Of a stretch of DNA of 64,000 bases, positions 20,010-32,300 are shown in pieces. Below the pieces are notes generated by a model. That model saw only the letters and a list, made by a program, of their open reading frames with translations, did no database searches and had not been told where the DNA came from. Source of the stretch: Hyposmocoma kahamanoa (taxonomy: Eukaryota > Arthropoda > Insecta > Lepidoptera > Cosmopterigidae); assembly GCF_003589595.1 (NCBI RefSeq), contig NW_020653713.1:648971-712970 (forward strand). The letters are read 5' to 3'. The position numbers and the translations under genes were made by a program. Numbering within the stretch: the stretch's first letter is position 1; each line of letters opens with the position of its first letter.

Positions 20010-20500
20010 TCAAACTCAAAATAATCTTTATTTCATAGGTAAGCATTATTACACTTGAAATCGTCATAATTGTTAAACTCTACCGCTCATTCGTAAGGCA
20101 GATTCCCCCGAGAAGAATGAGCAAGAAACTCTAGGGGTTGCTCTTTGTAAATAGCATTTACAATATTTTTTTTTTTATTTGAAACATCAGAGATCGAGAC
20201 TACCTCCATGAGCTAAACGGGTTACTACCACGGATTTTTGTCATCCAAGTACGCAGAAGTTGTATAATAACCTTTAGTATAAAGTTTTTGTTTCACTATA
20301 GTTTTAAACCTCGTGAACGGCAAATTTTGTATATCAACCGGAATCTTGTTATAGAAGCGTATACATTGCCCCTTAAATGATTTTTTGACTTTGTGAAGAC
20401 GACTATCAAGAAAAGCTAGTTTATTTCTATTCGTCGTATTAATGTTATGTCTGTCACTATTTTTCATAAATAAATTACTATTCCTTTTAACATAAATTAC
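20010..20500 (-). mobile_element. LINE 3' end (reverse transcriptase C-terminus)
   Basis: The minus-strand frame 20467-20225 encodes an 80-residue tail including GQCIRFYNKIPVDIQNLPF, typical of the extreme C-terminus of non-LTR retrotransposon ORF2. The 3' UTR reads out towards 20010 (ATAATCTTTATTTCATAGGT). It is almost identical to 61268-61790, implying recent activity, and is also related to 28385-28850. Confidence 0.75.
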
Positions 20501-21794
20501 ATTTTCATAAATGTACTGTGAGGCTAGTGTAAGAATGTTAATTTCCTTAAACCCGGCAACGTTAGACCAATATGGTCTTTGTATTGCTGGCTTTATAAAG
20601 TAAATAAAGTCTTAATAAGTCTTTAAGTGTAAATAAGTCTTGTTTAATCTAAATTAAATATAAAATTATTTACCAATAAACCTAATGATGGAATTGCATT
20701 ATCATGTAATATAGTTACATTCAAAGTTATGTCAATATTTGACTCTTTAAAATGAAGCGAATAAATGAAGATGGTTTTTGATTCAATGTTTATATTCGGC
20801 ACTATTACACGGCGACATGATTTTTAACCATTCTTTTTTCTTTTTTGATTTGTAGGTAAACTTGGAATAGTAAAAATAATAGTAATAAAATAGTAAAAAC
20901 CTGGCAGTGAATTATTTTAATAACAGAATATCGATAATATGTACGCTTTCAAGAACAACACTATCTCAAAATAATCGTTAACAACAATCATCAAAATATA
21001 CAAACAAATAGGCAATCTGAAGAAATTAAAGCAAAATTTGGCAAGATTTATGTATAAACTACTTAAATACGTCTAATCACAAGAGATATTTAGGCTTTTG
21101 TGTGATTTATAGACAGAAAAGTAACACGTGCCTGTACAAGGTTACATTCGGTCGATCTTCGCTTTTTCAAATGCCACATCCCGTAATGCTGCAGCGACGA
21201 GTTTTTATTAATACTTAATTGTTCTCACTGGCAATATCCATTTTTCCATTTTTTTACAATACGTGCAAATAATTCAATAAAACACTTGGAAAACATTTGT
21301 TTTGACATTTGATGTACTTCCCTTTGACAACCGTATCATGTACCTCATGTACTGCGAAATGGACACGGTTGGCATTTAAGATCACGTTACGTATTTTCGA
21401 TTCCCATGTTTGACACAGACCAATGTAATGCTGTCTCTTTTGGCTTAAGAGGGCACGCAAGAGTTAAACAAAGACAATAACATGTTATGTTTTCAACGTC
21501 GAAATGCATCATATACACATAACGTCTGATTTATATATGTCAACATAACATGTCCTTTAGTTTCCATAGTCTAAGCTCAGGGGTCTATATGTGACATTCG
21601 TCCAAAACAATTACTGACAAATAAGTGACACTAGATAAAATTGTAAGACGCATGATGCGAATGAAGCTTCATGCTTGACACTACCTTATAATTCAACAGT
21701 CGAGTATTACTTGTCAGTAATTGTTTCAGTCGGACAGCGAACGGGAGTGGACTCACTGATACAAACACATAGCATGACATTGCTACGAATACCA
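20501..21794. other. intergenic, no gene recognised
   Basis: AT-rich; no motif-bearing frame and no repeat that I could match elsewhere in the window. Confidence 0.4.
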
Positions 21795-22976
21795 TTTTTA
21801 ACCGACCTCAAAAAAGGATGAGGTTCTCAATTCGACTGTATGTTTTTTTTTATTAATGGTTGATTTTGCTATTCTCCAATTCAAGGCGTTTTTCTCTCTC
21901 AATATACTTTGAGTAGTGAGAACCGATTTTTATTATCTCCTGTGTCAAGTCCCGTATAGTGGCGAACTAGGGGACGAATCCGGGTTTGTGCACTTTCCGG
22001 TAACCGATTTCAATAAAACTTGGTAATTATATGTAATTCCACGTATTTCTGAGGTCGGTTTTTTTAATACTCTGTACTGAGATTATGATGTTCTAATTAG
22101 CTTTGTAAAATATTAAAGTAATTATTAATGTTTATTTATCAAAGATAATTATCGTTCGAATCTTCTTTATTAGTACTAGGTTTTGGGTTTAATACCCGCG
22201 GAATATCAGTGGCCTTAATCCAACACTTTGCACAAGGCGCACTCACTTGTGTTGTAACACGATTCTCACCATAAATCCTAAACACTAAGTTAGCTAACAC
22301 ATGTATATTTAGCTACATGTTTATGGATTATGGTATAATAGCACAACGCTCAACTACGTGAAAGTACATGCAATATATCTGCATTAGATATTTTAATATA
22401 ACTTTTAAAACCTAGATATTAAAAAACAATAATTGTAACTTTTTATTGGAAAAGAAAACAGATCTCAAGTTATTTTTTTATACTTTTTTTATTAGTTATA
22501 CTTATTGGCTTTCAATTTCCATGGGATCCCCTCATCGGATTGAGACTGACTTCTCGGTGACAATGGGACTGTTACGGAGTGCTTTGTACATTTTATCCTT
22601 TTTTTTTCTGGTTGTCGTGGTGATAGTGATTTGTTGTTTACAATATGTTTATGTAGTGTCAAGTGAAAAGTCGACTTCCATTTGCGGAAAATAATTAGTA
22701 ATTTGTGATAGCCAGACGAACCCGGAACTGTAACTGCCTCCGTGGCTGAACGGTTACCATGCTGGACTGTAACGCAGGGGTCCTGGGTTCGATTCCCGGG
22801 ACGAGAGAAATATTTGTGCGCCTTAACAGCATCGTCGGCATCAGGGACCACCTCGAGAATATAATACCCTTTCAAACAAAAAATATTTTTTACAATCGGA
22901 TCACAATTTATTGACGGAGAAATCGGAAAACTTACATAAAACTTATAACCTCCTTTTTCTTGAAGTCGGTTAAAAA
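21795..22976. mobile_element. MITE-like repeat with AACCGACTTCAA termini
   Basis: The left end reads TTTTTAACCGACCTCAAAA and the right end, inverted, TTTTTAACCGACTTCAAGAA. A second right-end-like sequence (GAGGTCGGTTTTTTTAATA) at about 22052-22070 suggests a complete small unit at 21795-22070, followed by more of the same family. A family-1 SINE (22733-22830) is inserted near its right end. No coding capacity. Confidence 0.6.
22733..22830 (+). repeat. SINE family 1, tRNA-like head
   Basis: ACTGCCTCCGTGGCTGAACGG with B box GGTTCGATTCCC, truncated after AGAAATATTTGTG. Confidence 0.75.
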
Positions 22977-23253
22977 TAGGGCGAATTTAGATGATAAAGT
23001 GGGGAAAGGTCGACTTTGGCGTACATATGTCAAACAGATTGAGGTAGCTCTTAAAAAGACCACACCAAAACTGCTAAGAATTGAAGAAAACTGAAGATGT
23101 ATAGATCATTTATTTCATATATGTAACTAATATCACAATATTACAAGTTAACAGAAAGTATGGTCGTCACAAATATCAACATCAACCCATTTATACGTCC
23201 GACTGCCGGGCACGGGTCTCCTCTCAGGCGATGGTTTAGACCATAGTCCGCCA

Positions 23254-23258
23254 CTCTG
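23254..23258 (+). repeat. Transib target-site duplication, left
   Basis: CTCTG directly before the CACTATGG terminus; identical to 26404-26408. Confidence 0.8.
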
Positions 23259-26200
23259 CACTATGGAAAATTTAGGCCTGTTTCGGACCAATAATCTGTA
23301 ACTTTTGAGTTTTTTGAGATATAGCTTTGATTTTTTTTATATACACAGTGGGATTGATGTAATTTTTTAAATACATATCAATTTTTTTTAACTACCCGCA
23401 GTTTTGACAAAAAAAAATGTGCAAAATGGTAAATAGGTACTACCCGATTTTTAAAACTCGAAACGACCCGAAAAAAATTATATATGCATTGTCACTATTA
23501 TTCTTTATTTGTAAAGTAAGACAAATGTGATTAAAAATGTTTTCTTCAAACAACAAAAGATTTTTTTTAAAGGGGAAAAGAAAAAAATATTAAAACAGAC
23601 TTGTTATTATTTCGGATCTGTTTTCGACTCTTGCCAATCTCTTTTATCATTGCTAAATTATATCTATTTCAGAATCAGTGATGAGTAGATCCATTTTCAA
23701 AAGATGTAGTGTCTCCTCGTCAAACTCTTTTCGATTTTTAACATAAGGCTTCCGGATACTAGTAATAAATGGATCAGAAGTACAAAGCAACGTGTGAAAT
23801 ACGTCTTCATTCGTAGCAGATCTTGAGCACTTTCTTGAATGGTGTAGTCTAAATTTTTTGTAATCTTTATTACGAGATTCTTGAGCGTCTTCCGAAAGCT
23901 GTCCGATAGGTAACACTGCAAAATGATTAATTATGCCTTCTCCGTGAATCAATATTTTTTGAACCGAAGATGGCATATAATACCAAACATATTTACTGAC
24001 GTATATTCTTGCGGTTTCCAAAGCATATTCCCCAAATTTTTGGGAATCTATCATTATGCCAGATGATAACGCTTGAAGGATTACGTAGAGTCGCTTAATC
24101 AAAATTTCATCGACTCCTGTAATTTCAGCAGAGCAGGCAGTATTATAAAAAAACCTTCTCGCACCTTCTTCGCGTTACCCTCATTGCTATTTCCGCCTCC
24201 TTGTCGTGGTTTGTCAATGATTAATCCAAGCTCTTCTCGAAAGCGTCTTTGTACCATTGATTTCTTTTCTTGTTTCATTCGTTTATTTTCGTCACTCGTA
24301 GCTGACCACTTTTGAAACGAAAGATTGTAAGAAATATGCAAAATCATCTCCATACAGCGAATCCAGGCGTGTAGTGTTGATAATCCATAACGAAAAGCAT
24401 TTTCATTTTCGGGCCTAGCAGTTACATTTTCTAAATTATTCATTAGACGTGGAGTAGCACCACAAATAGTTCATGTGGAACTAGAAGGAGTATCGGTTAA
24501 TACCTGGGCCACTTTGCCATCTATCATTGTCAAAAAAAGTTCATGTTTAACTTGAACGCCATTGCCTTCTCTTACTCAAAGCATTAATTTGAGTCTGAAT
24601 ATCGTTAACAACAGCTTTTGTTTTCTCGGGAGTTTCTTTCGAAAACTCTATTAATATAGGACGACAGAATCTGACGGATGAAGGCACAGGATTTTGCCAA
24701 ACAACAAAACCAGTTGTTTCATCAATTAATCTGATGGGCACAACAGATGTGACGAATAAGTGTGAGTCTGACACAAGTTCAGACTCCTCTGGAAGTCTTT
24801 GTTTATTTATACTCACTTTGGCCAGACGAGCCATCACATCCCCATTTACTGTATAAAATCAACTGTTTGAAACCGTTTTTGTACACGGAGTCTATCATCA
24901 ATATCCTCGCTGTTGTGTGGTCTAATAAATCCTGCAGAGATAGCATTTTTGCATGTGTGTTTGTAATTTCAATAGCTGTTGCAGGTGGGTAACAGTTCTG
25001 TTTACTTTTTTGTACTTTGTAATAAGGTGGCAGTATGGGACAGTTTCGTTCGTCCATTATATTCCTCAAGTATAAATATTGCGCCTTGGTCAAATCCAAT
25101 TCAATAAATACACTTAATGCTTCTTGATCGCTCAGTTTTTGAATGTTGTAAGAGTTGTCCATTAATTTTAGCACTGAATTCTTTTTCTCTGCATCTGCAG
25201 ATCTTAATGCTTCCACAATTTTAGCTTCATTGCTTTCTTCCTTTGCTCGCAGCCCTTGAATATGTGCACCAAAGATATGTTCGAATCCATATTCACTAAG
25301 GAGTGTTGTATTTTTGCGCTTCTTACTAGATTCTGAAGAATTTTCATAAGACAGACATGGTCTTCCTCGTTTACCAGTTGAAGTAGATGGAGTGGAATCG
25401 GTTATCGTAGGCAAAGAAACAGAAAACTCTTGATCCAACCAATCACTGTTAACCCTCAAAAAGGCTTCTTTCTTTCGTGATGCTTGGCTCCATCGACTGT
25501 TAAATTGTGTTAGCAAATGTTTTTTTAAATCACTAATTATTAAACGTAAATTGTCCTCCGAAACATTAAAGCAATCTCGTAAAAATGTTTCGAGAGCCGT
25601 ATCATTTCTTCCACCTTCAATATAGGGAAGTATTAGTTCTCGTCTCGAACATTTAAAAGCACTCATTTTCAAATAAGTTGAAAAATATATTCAGCGACAA
25701 ACGACTGCTTGTATATTTACTGTATGTAAATATGGCAAATGTTTAAAAATGAAATGATTGACAGAGCATTATATAGCTATAGTGTAGTGTGAAAAATAAT
25801 GATAAATATGATAAATGCAACTACATCTTCATTATCGTAGCGCGATAAGGATATTTTTCTGTGGTAGGACACATGTTCTAATTTTTGTCGTATCTTTGGA
25901 AACCGCAAAAAACCGCAGCTGATTTCTATGAAAAAGTGATAACGAATACCTATTCTATGAAATAATACAAAATTCGAAGCTTGGGCAAGCTTGGCTAACA
26001 GTCAAAACTCTCGATGAATTTGATAAAAACCGGCATTAATCTCCAATTTCTTAAAAAAAATAAAAAAAATACATTGCACAATAAATTTTAAAATTGCAAA
26101 CTTTTTTGTAATCTACATAAAATTCCCTTTGTAAAAATATATAATAGCATATGTCTTATCTAACAAAATCAATAAGAATTGTGATGTCGAAAGTTGCAAT

Positions 26201-26403
26201 ATTTTACGGCGCAGTAACGCGAATATTTGAAAGGACATATTTGAAGTGTTTTTTAAAATGAACCTATTTATTTAACCTATAAAAACTTACATTATATTGA
26301 AGTATGATATCTAAACTATGAAATAAAATTAATTTTGCATATTAATTCAGACTTTGGTGAAAACCATTTATGGGCTGCTGTTGTTCTACCATTTTCCATT
26401 GTG
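23259..26403 (-). mobile_element. Transib DNA transposon, 3145 bp
   Basis: The left terminus CACTATGGAAAAT and the inverted right terminus CACAATGGAAAAT differ at one position and fit the CACWRTG heptamer-like ends of Transib elements. Perfect 5-bp GC-containing duplications (CTCTG) flank it, the length expected for the family. The element inserted into a LINE-tail repeat whose halves (23190-23258 and 26404-26530) rejoin cleanly. It carries a single, broken transposase gene on the minus strand. Confidence 0.88.
23653..25672 (-). pseudogene. Transib transposase pseudogene (RAG1-core homologue)
   Basis: The 25672 start leads into a 289-residue N-terminal part containing a Ser/Thr/Lys-rich linker (GKRGRPCLSYE) and then the first catalytic Asp in GCDGSSGQS (codon 24833-24835). 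The second Asp is in KVAQVLTDT (24492-24494), followed by ICGATP. The catalytic Glu is in LHAWIRCMEMILH (24348-24350), and the C-terminal part carries YMPSSVQKILIHG and LPIGQLSEDAQESRNKDY, blocks shared by Transib transposases and vertebrate RAG1. Breaks: a frameshift near 24805 that looks like a 4-bp TAAA duplication, a frameshift near 24570, a TGA at 24471-24473, and a frameshift at a T/A run near 24150. All three acidic residues survive, so inactivation appears fairly recent. The stop after the Asp/Glu-rich tail lies at 23653. Confidence 0.9.
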
Positions 26404-26530
26404 CTCTGGCCCAATGCGGGTCGGGGACTTCACACGTTTTCGGAGGGTTGGGAACCTTCTTCAACGTGCAGATTTCATCACAATGTCTTCATTCACAGGC
26501 CTTTTCACGGCGAGAGTGAATAGGCACTAT
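26404..26530 (-). repeat. LINE-tail repeat, right half split by the Transib insertion
   Basis: Starts with the CTCTG duplication and continues GCCCAATGCGGGTCGGGGAC, the reverse of the unit at 11340-11420. Its left half is at 23190-23258 (TCTCCTCTCAGGCGATGG). Confidence 0.7.
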
Positions 26531-26589
26531 TTAAGTGTGCATGCTCCAACTTCCCTGAATTTTGAGTTTTCATGGAGTTTAAATGTTCA

Positions 26590-26650
26590 AATTTTAGTCG
26601 CAGTAGAGCTCCTTGTGAAAGAGTTCACCCAGGGAAGCTCTTACTTACTT
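26590..26650 (-). repeat. family-3 repeat fragment
   Basis: TCCTTGTGAAAGAGTTCACC followed by GGGAAGCTC matches the tail of family 3 in reverse. Only the tail end is present. Confidence 0.5.
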
Positions 26651-27596
26651 TTTATTTGTTACTTCCTTGGGCTCTAGACTCTTTCAAAAGGAGCTCAACT
26701 GCTAGAAAAGATCTACTGATACCGAGTCGGCTCGACTCGACTGAAACCCATGTTAGTATTAGGACATAATGGTAAAGGGCTGATGATGATGACGTCACTC
26801 ATATGATCACTTACATTTTTTAAATGTTTAAATACATATTATCTACGTGTTATTGCATACTTTAGTGTATGGGTACAAATCTTTTTGCCCTTGACTATTG
26901 GTTACATCATCGTTCTTATAATTGGCGGCAAAAACAAATACGGCAAAAGAAAACATTGCCAACAGCCTAAAACAGATGTTTCCTGGCGAAATTAATTAGG
27001 AGAAACTCTTTCATCGCCGTCTTTGCACTTATCCCTATTATGTATTCAGTTAATCTGCCGGCAATTCATTAAAATTGACACTCGAATTAATCAAGCCCAA
27101 TTTTTTTAAATAAATAATTGAATGAGAAAGCCTTCGATAAGGAATTAACAGTATTGGAACGCCAGAGAAACGATAAACTTTAGAAATGAAAGTCCTGATT
27201 GGTCGATTTCAATCAGCTATTGCTATTCTCGCAGCGAATGACCGAAAATTCTTCTCTATGATCATCTGCCCAAGGAATTTGAACCACACTTTTAGCTGCT
27301 GCGGACAAAACTTCACTCTAAATAACGGAGCAGATAAAACGATTCATTTTCATGCGAGTATTAGGTGGCCTCGTAAATACGCCGCCTCATTACGCAGGGC
27401 TAACGAGCATGCGCTGGCTGCGCCTGCGCACGTGCCACCGCGATATATTAGCGTGGCATACGCTCAAACCAAAATGTAACACCCACCAACATTTCAAATA
27501 TTCAGTCAATGTAAGGGTTATAGGCGAAATGTTAAATGACACCTATTCGATTGTCCAAACGTACAGGTGTGTGTATCCGCAGATGCGACATACGTT
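26651..27596. other. intergenic, one GC-richer patch
   Basis: 27350-27480 is GC-rich relative to its surroundings and open in two frames. No protein family is recognised and no splice structure is apparent. Confidence 0.35.
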
Positions 27597-27700
27597 TCGT
27601 TCATCATCATCATCATATCAGCCGGGAGATATCCACTGCTGATCATAGGCCTCCCCGAAATATTGCCAGACTAGCCGGTCGGACGTAACGTGCATCCATT
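27597..27700 (+). repeat. LINE-tail fragment
   Basis: CATCATCATCATATCAGCC followed by GATATCCACTGCTG and ATAGGCCTCC, a common lepidopteran retrotransposon 3' UTR signature. Family assignment rests on general familiarity. Confidence 0.45.
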
Positions 27701-28102
27701 GGAAGTCAGTAAATGCCAAAAGGTGCGGTAGCATCTCGCGTAATGATCCTAAACTCAGAGAAGAAGATTTTTAGTTAGATGCTACAAATATTTGTGTAAT
27801 TCTAAATACATTTAACTATGTACCTTAACATAAACTGTAATTCTAACAGGGTGGGAGGAGTTTGCAATTTTTTTAAATACTTATTGCAAAGAATTTAAAT
27901 TTTTAATTCCGCTGTAATTTGTTTTTAATTTAATATTTATTTGATCTAAATTATTATTTTATGTCTTTTACTTATTTTTTTTCTAGTCAATATACGATTA
28001 TTATTTGTATTTTGATTTAATTTTATACATATGTGTACCAACATAATGTCATAACTTCACTAATCCAAAATATGTGATTTAATTTCATTGTAGGCATAAT
28101 TT

Positions 28103-28329
28103 ATTGAGAATATACATTGAGCAATTTACAGGTCGGTGTGATAGAAAGCATTGTTTGAGCACCCCTAGAGAAAAGTCCTACATGCGGTTGTGGTGAGCGC
28201 AATGCGCGGGCGCAGCCGCGGCAATTATTGATTCCCTGCAGGATACACTTTCATGGTAATGGCGATGTCCAATTTGACCTGCACGAGCTGAGTTATAGCC
28301 TCTTTAGCGAAGTAAATGGCTTTATGCAT
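28103..28329 (-). CDS. small unrecognised ORF with a downstream poly(A) signal
   Basis: On the minus strand, ATG at 28329-28327 opens a 34-codon frame (starting MHKAIYFAKEAITQLVQVKL, ending YPAGNQ) that stops at 28225. About 120 bp beyond the stop an AATAAA lies near 28103-28108. The codon usage looks protein-like and the tail resembles a terminal exon, but no good splice acceptor precedes it and I do not recognise the product. It may be a last exon, a retrocopy fragment or chance. Confidence 0.25.
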
Positions 28330-28384
28330 GTTTGAACATTATTAAATTCATATTGTAAAATACCTGACTTAAAGCAGGTGTGTG

Positions 28385-28850
28385 AACTAATCTTTATTTC
28401 ATATTTAAGCAAATTACACTTTAAATCGTCATATTGATTAAACTCTACTGCTCATTCGTAATGCAGGTTCCCCTGAGAAGAATGAGCTAGACTCTAAGGC
28501 TTGCTCTTTTTAAATATACATTAGAATACATTTATCATTACAATATTTAATTTAAACATCTTAAATCGAGACTACCTGCAAGAGTTAATCGAGTCACTAC
28601 CACGGATTTTTGTCATCCAAGTACGCAAGCTGTATAATAACCTTTAGTATAACGTTTCTGTTTCACTATAGTTTTATAAACTCGTAAATGGCAAATGTTG
28701 AATATCAATCGGAAACTTATTATAGAAGCGTATACATTGCCACTTAAATGAATTTGAGACTTTGAAGACGAATGTCAAATACAGCTAGTTTATTTTTATT
28801 CCTCGTACTAATGTTACGTCTGTCACTATTTTTGTAAAAAAGTTAATCTT
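28385..28850 (-). mobile_element. LINE 3' end, degenerate
   Basis: Same 3' end as 20010-20500 (shared block CACTACCACGGATTTTTGTC) but with several indels and substitutions that break the C-terminal frame. An older copy of the family. Confidence 0.7.
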
Positions 28851-29699
28851 TTTTTAACATTCAGCCTGCTCCTTTCTGAGGCTTGGTGTTTGGTAGGTGT
28901 TGTTAAGTGAACCAACGAACAAGTATTTATGTACTAAATCGAATGATTCCCCTATAATTCTCAATGATATGACGCTATAAAACAATTGACCCCGCCAGCT
29001 GTTACGGAGCTTCAGGGCTAGAGCTGTCAAATAAATCCAGAGTCCAATTAACATGGCTTAGTATGGCACCTGTTCTTAACAGCCACGCGCCGTCGAGCGC
29101 GACTCTCTGCCTACAGTCGCGGAACATCACACCAAAGATTAATATGATAGACACGTCATTTGATTGTGGTCACATGGTGTTACAGTTTAAGAACTAATAC
29201 ACTGGGAAACCAGGCTAATTAACAAATAACAAAATGAAAAGAACAAAAAAAAACATTATAAAAATACATTCGATACCTTAGAATCCGTCGTCGGTGTACA
29301 GTTTACTAATTTTAATAGTTATTACGCCATTTTAAGAAGCACATCTTTGTTACTTTATTCGATTCAATCGCATAAAATTTCAATCGAAAAAACATGCTGT
29401 AGAGGTCCTGGAATTGAAGGGAGAGAAGATAATTTATCGACCACAGAAAGTAACTTTTGTAATGTTTTATTTTCGCGATGACATAAAAATCATAAAGATA
29501 TAGATTGAGGATGTCCTTCAAAAAGGCCAAGTTCAAAGTACCAAGAATAAACAGGCGGATATAAAAATATTACATTTAGATTGAGAAAGAGAACAGGGAA
29601 CTTAGCGGATTGAAGTCCGTAATCCTATAGTAGTAGAAGACAAACGTATGGTATGTATGTATGCATGTATGAAAAAAATATTATAGAGGTAATTTTAAC

Positions 29700-30080
29700 A
29701 TCTAAATCCCCACTGCTATTTAATATTATATGCGGAAGCAATATTTGCAGAAGCCTTAGAAAACGCTGAGGAAGGCATCATAGTAAATGGCCACGCGCTG
29801 ACCAACATACGATATGCTGACGATATAAGATATTACTGGCGTCAAATTTTAATGATTTGCAGAATTGCTTCGGCGTGTTGATAACATTAGTGCAAGTTAA
29901 GGTCTCAGCATCAACTTAAAAAAGACAAAAATCGTGATGGCAGATCGTAATATCTTACAATAAAAGATCTGAATGTAAGAAATCAAGTACTCCAAAGAAT
30001 CTATTCTTACAAATACTTTGGTTGCATCGTAAACGAGATCCGGTAGGAGATGGCACCTCAGTAAGAAGAAGAAATCTGTA
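29700..30080 (+). pseudogene. LINE reverse-transcriptase fragment
   Basis: The conserved PLLFNI block is followed, after a frameshift, by a second frame with ENAEEGIIVNGHALTNI and RYADD, the catalytic box of reverse transcriptase (codons 29813-29824). Further on, LKDLNVRNQVLQ and YKYFGCIVNE match the thumb-side region. Frames change more than once, so this is a dead remnant. Confidence 0.65.
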
Positions 30081-30344
30081 GGGTTTAAACATTTTAACTA
30101 TTTTGTTATGTTATGAAATAAAAATATTTCGAATTCTATATTGCATAGTCACTAGTACAAAGGAGTGTCGCGTCTGCATCAATATTTCCCAATAGTACGT
30201 GAGATACAAGCTTATCTCCACGAAATTATATACGAGCTGGTAGTCACTAGTCGCGTCCCCATTGAGGCTATTATGGAGGTGTCTGAGATGTCATATAGAA
30301 ATAAATTCAGTATTTACGAAGTTGACTATGGTACGAAATGTAAT

Positions 30345-30485
30345 GTGTATAAAAGAATTTGTCCACCTTACCTATTTCTCCCGACAAACAGTAATGTGAG
30401 TATTACTGTGGTTCGGTTTTGAAGGGTAAGGGTTTGTTAACTTAAGTCTCAGGGTGACGGGCATAACGGTAGTGATCCTCAGACA
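30345..30485 (-). repeat. dispersed repeat, family 3, reverse and partial
   Basis: CCACCTTACCTATTTCTCCC, TGAGTATTACTG and TCAGGGTGACGGGC match family 3 in reverse. Confidence 0.6.
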
Positions 30486-31100
30486 GTGTGTCGCTTATCA
30501 CAGGGCGCACGTTCGTCTCGTCAGTTGGTGCCAGAAAAAAAATGCGAGCAAATATAATACTTCTTAAGATTCTATGTAATCTTTTCAAATCAGATGTTAA
30601 ATCATTCGATGGCCCTGGTAGAGGAATTTTCAAACTTATAGCCATGAATCAACATTATTCTTGGAATTTTTGTTCAAATTTGATATTCAAAAGGACTGTT
30701 AGAGATTTGGGAAATTGTGATTATTTTTCTCTCTGATGACTCACGCGTAGTAAACATCAATTCGATTATCGTCGCTATTCTATTCACTTATTCATTTTAC
30801 CTCTAAGTAGCTTTTAATTTGCTCCATTGTTGCCTCGGGTAATCCGAGTGCTACTTCCTCCAAAGAATAAATTAACTTATTGTGAAGAAATGTTGCCCTT
30901 ATTTAAGATATTACCAATCATACTTATAAATAATTTACGTTGTTTGAGTATTGCAACAACTTTCTGGTCTCCTGGACACGATGCCACAAGATGATCGAGA
31001 GTCACGATGAAAATTTTCTTCCTATATGTGTCTAGAAGAATTAAATGCACAAATTTTCTTTTCCTTTATGTAACTATATTATTACTATATATTATATATA
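30486..31100. other. intergenic, no gene recognised
   Basis: AT-rich with short non-homologous frames only. Confidence 0.4.
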
Positions 31101-31235
31101 ACTACCACTGTCGCCTAACGGTTGTCACGCCGGGCCGGGAGAAATATTTGTACAATCTACATTTATTTCTCATTTATTACTTTGTGGTTGTCTATATGTG
31201 TGTCCGTGGCACCCTCGATACATGGTTTCACTATT
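31101..31235 (+). repeat. SINE family 1, internally deleted
   Basis: The tRNA-like head is shortened (CCACTGTCGCCTAACGG then GGGCCGGGAGAAATATTTGT, B box lost), followed by the SINE body to CGATACATGG. Confidence 0.65.
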
Positions 31236-32017
31236 CATTTCTTATATTTAATCTAAGGCTTGTGTTCTTGTTATGTTATTGTACACAATAAATATTGAAG
31301 AATACATAAGGTTGTACATACTATAAATTTGTGGACATCTCGCGATAGCAAAGCGAATTTTTTAATAACGAAGCTCGTGTTTAATGAGTGTAAGGCTAAT
31401 TAGAAGACGCAGCGAGTGAGATATGATTGCCAAGGAGCAATGTCATTACTCCTCGCGCAGCGGAGCGTGGAGCCCCTCGTTCCGTTCGCTGCCTCGGTCA
31501 CCCACCTTCGCGCCGTGAATGATTTGCCGGTCTTAGACCTGGCCAACCTGACGCCACCTTGCCCGGAGCCGGTGGGACTTAATTACTTTAAGGTAATTGT
31601 AGACGTGCCGTGCGGTTTTTGGCTATGAACAAATGTATAGGATGACAAGCCGGTCTTCTAATTGTAGCGCTTTTGGAATAATCGAATATTGTTTTGGAAC
31701 CTTTGAAAGTAAATTAAAAAAAACGTTATTGTGGTAATACTATTCCAATTAGGCATAGACGAACTGCAATGACTAGGTCCTTCAACTAAAACAGAACATA
31801 AATATTTTCCTTTATCGTTATATTTTAGCAGTTATTTCTATAGGTAATATTTACCTTTAGTAAGTAACGTATGTGATATTTTTGTCGAACTAAATAGGAG
31901 AAGTATGTACGACATTACTCAGCTCTCAGAATAAACATTCTCCACTGATGTCGTATGTCTGCATCTTTTTTATATATGCGTATGCCTCAATACAGTTATT
32001 ACAGACCGTGTCTGACA
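31236..32017. other. intergenic with a GC-rich open patch
   Basis: 31416-31628 is open in frame for 70 codons and GC-rich, but I recognise no motif; it may be repeat-derived. Nothing else noted. Confidence 0.35.
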
Positions 32018-32300
32018 CGACGTGGAGTTGTGAAAGAGTTGGTCCAGGGAAGTACTACTGCCGACGCTAACCGAACCTAAGCAGTAATGTAAGCATTACT
32101 GCGTTCCGCTTTTGAAGGATAAGGGTGCCTGAAACTATACTTACATGGGACTTTTCAACTTATGTCTCAGGGTGACGGGTGCAATGGCAGTGCCCCTAAG
32201 ATCTTTGCGATTTAAAGCTCTGAGTGACACTGCGATTGTTATGGAGTGGCTTGTCGCTTACCACCAGGCACTCGGTTCGTTCGACCCGTCACTGATTTCA
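32018..32300 (-). repeat. dispersed 270-bp repeat, family 3, reverse
   Basis: A nearly complete reverse copy: GTTGTGAAAGAGTTGGTCC, GCAGTAATGTAAGCATTACT, CTCAGGGTGACGGGTGC, then CACCAGGCACTCGGTTCGTT and CCCGTCACT. Confidence 0.75.

Noticed and set aside
23653..25672. Domesticated RAG1-like host gene
   Set aside because: The reading frame is broken four times and the sequence is bounded by transposon termini with a target-site duplication, so it is a transposon copy rather than a conserved host gene.
31416..31628. Short protein-coding gene
   Set aside because: GC-rich and open but without recognised motifs, promoter or poly(A) context; likely repeat-derived.
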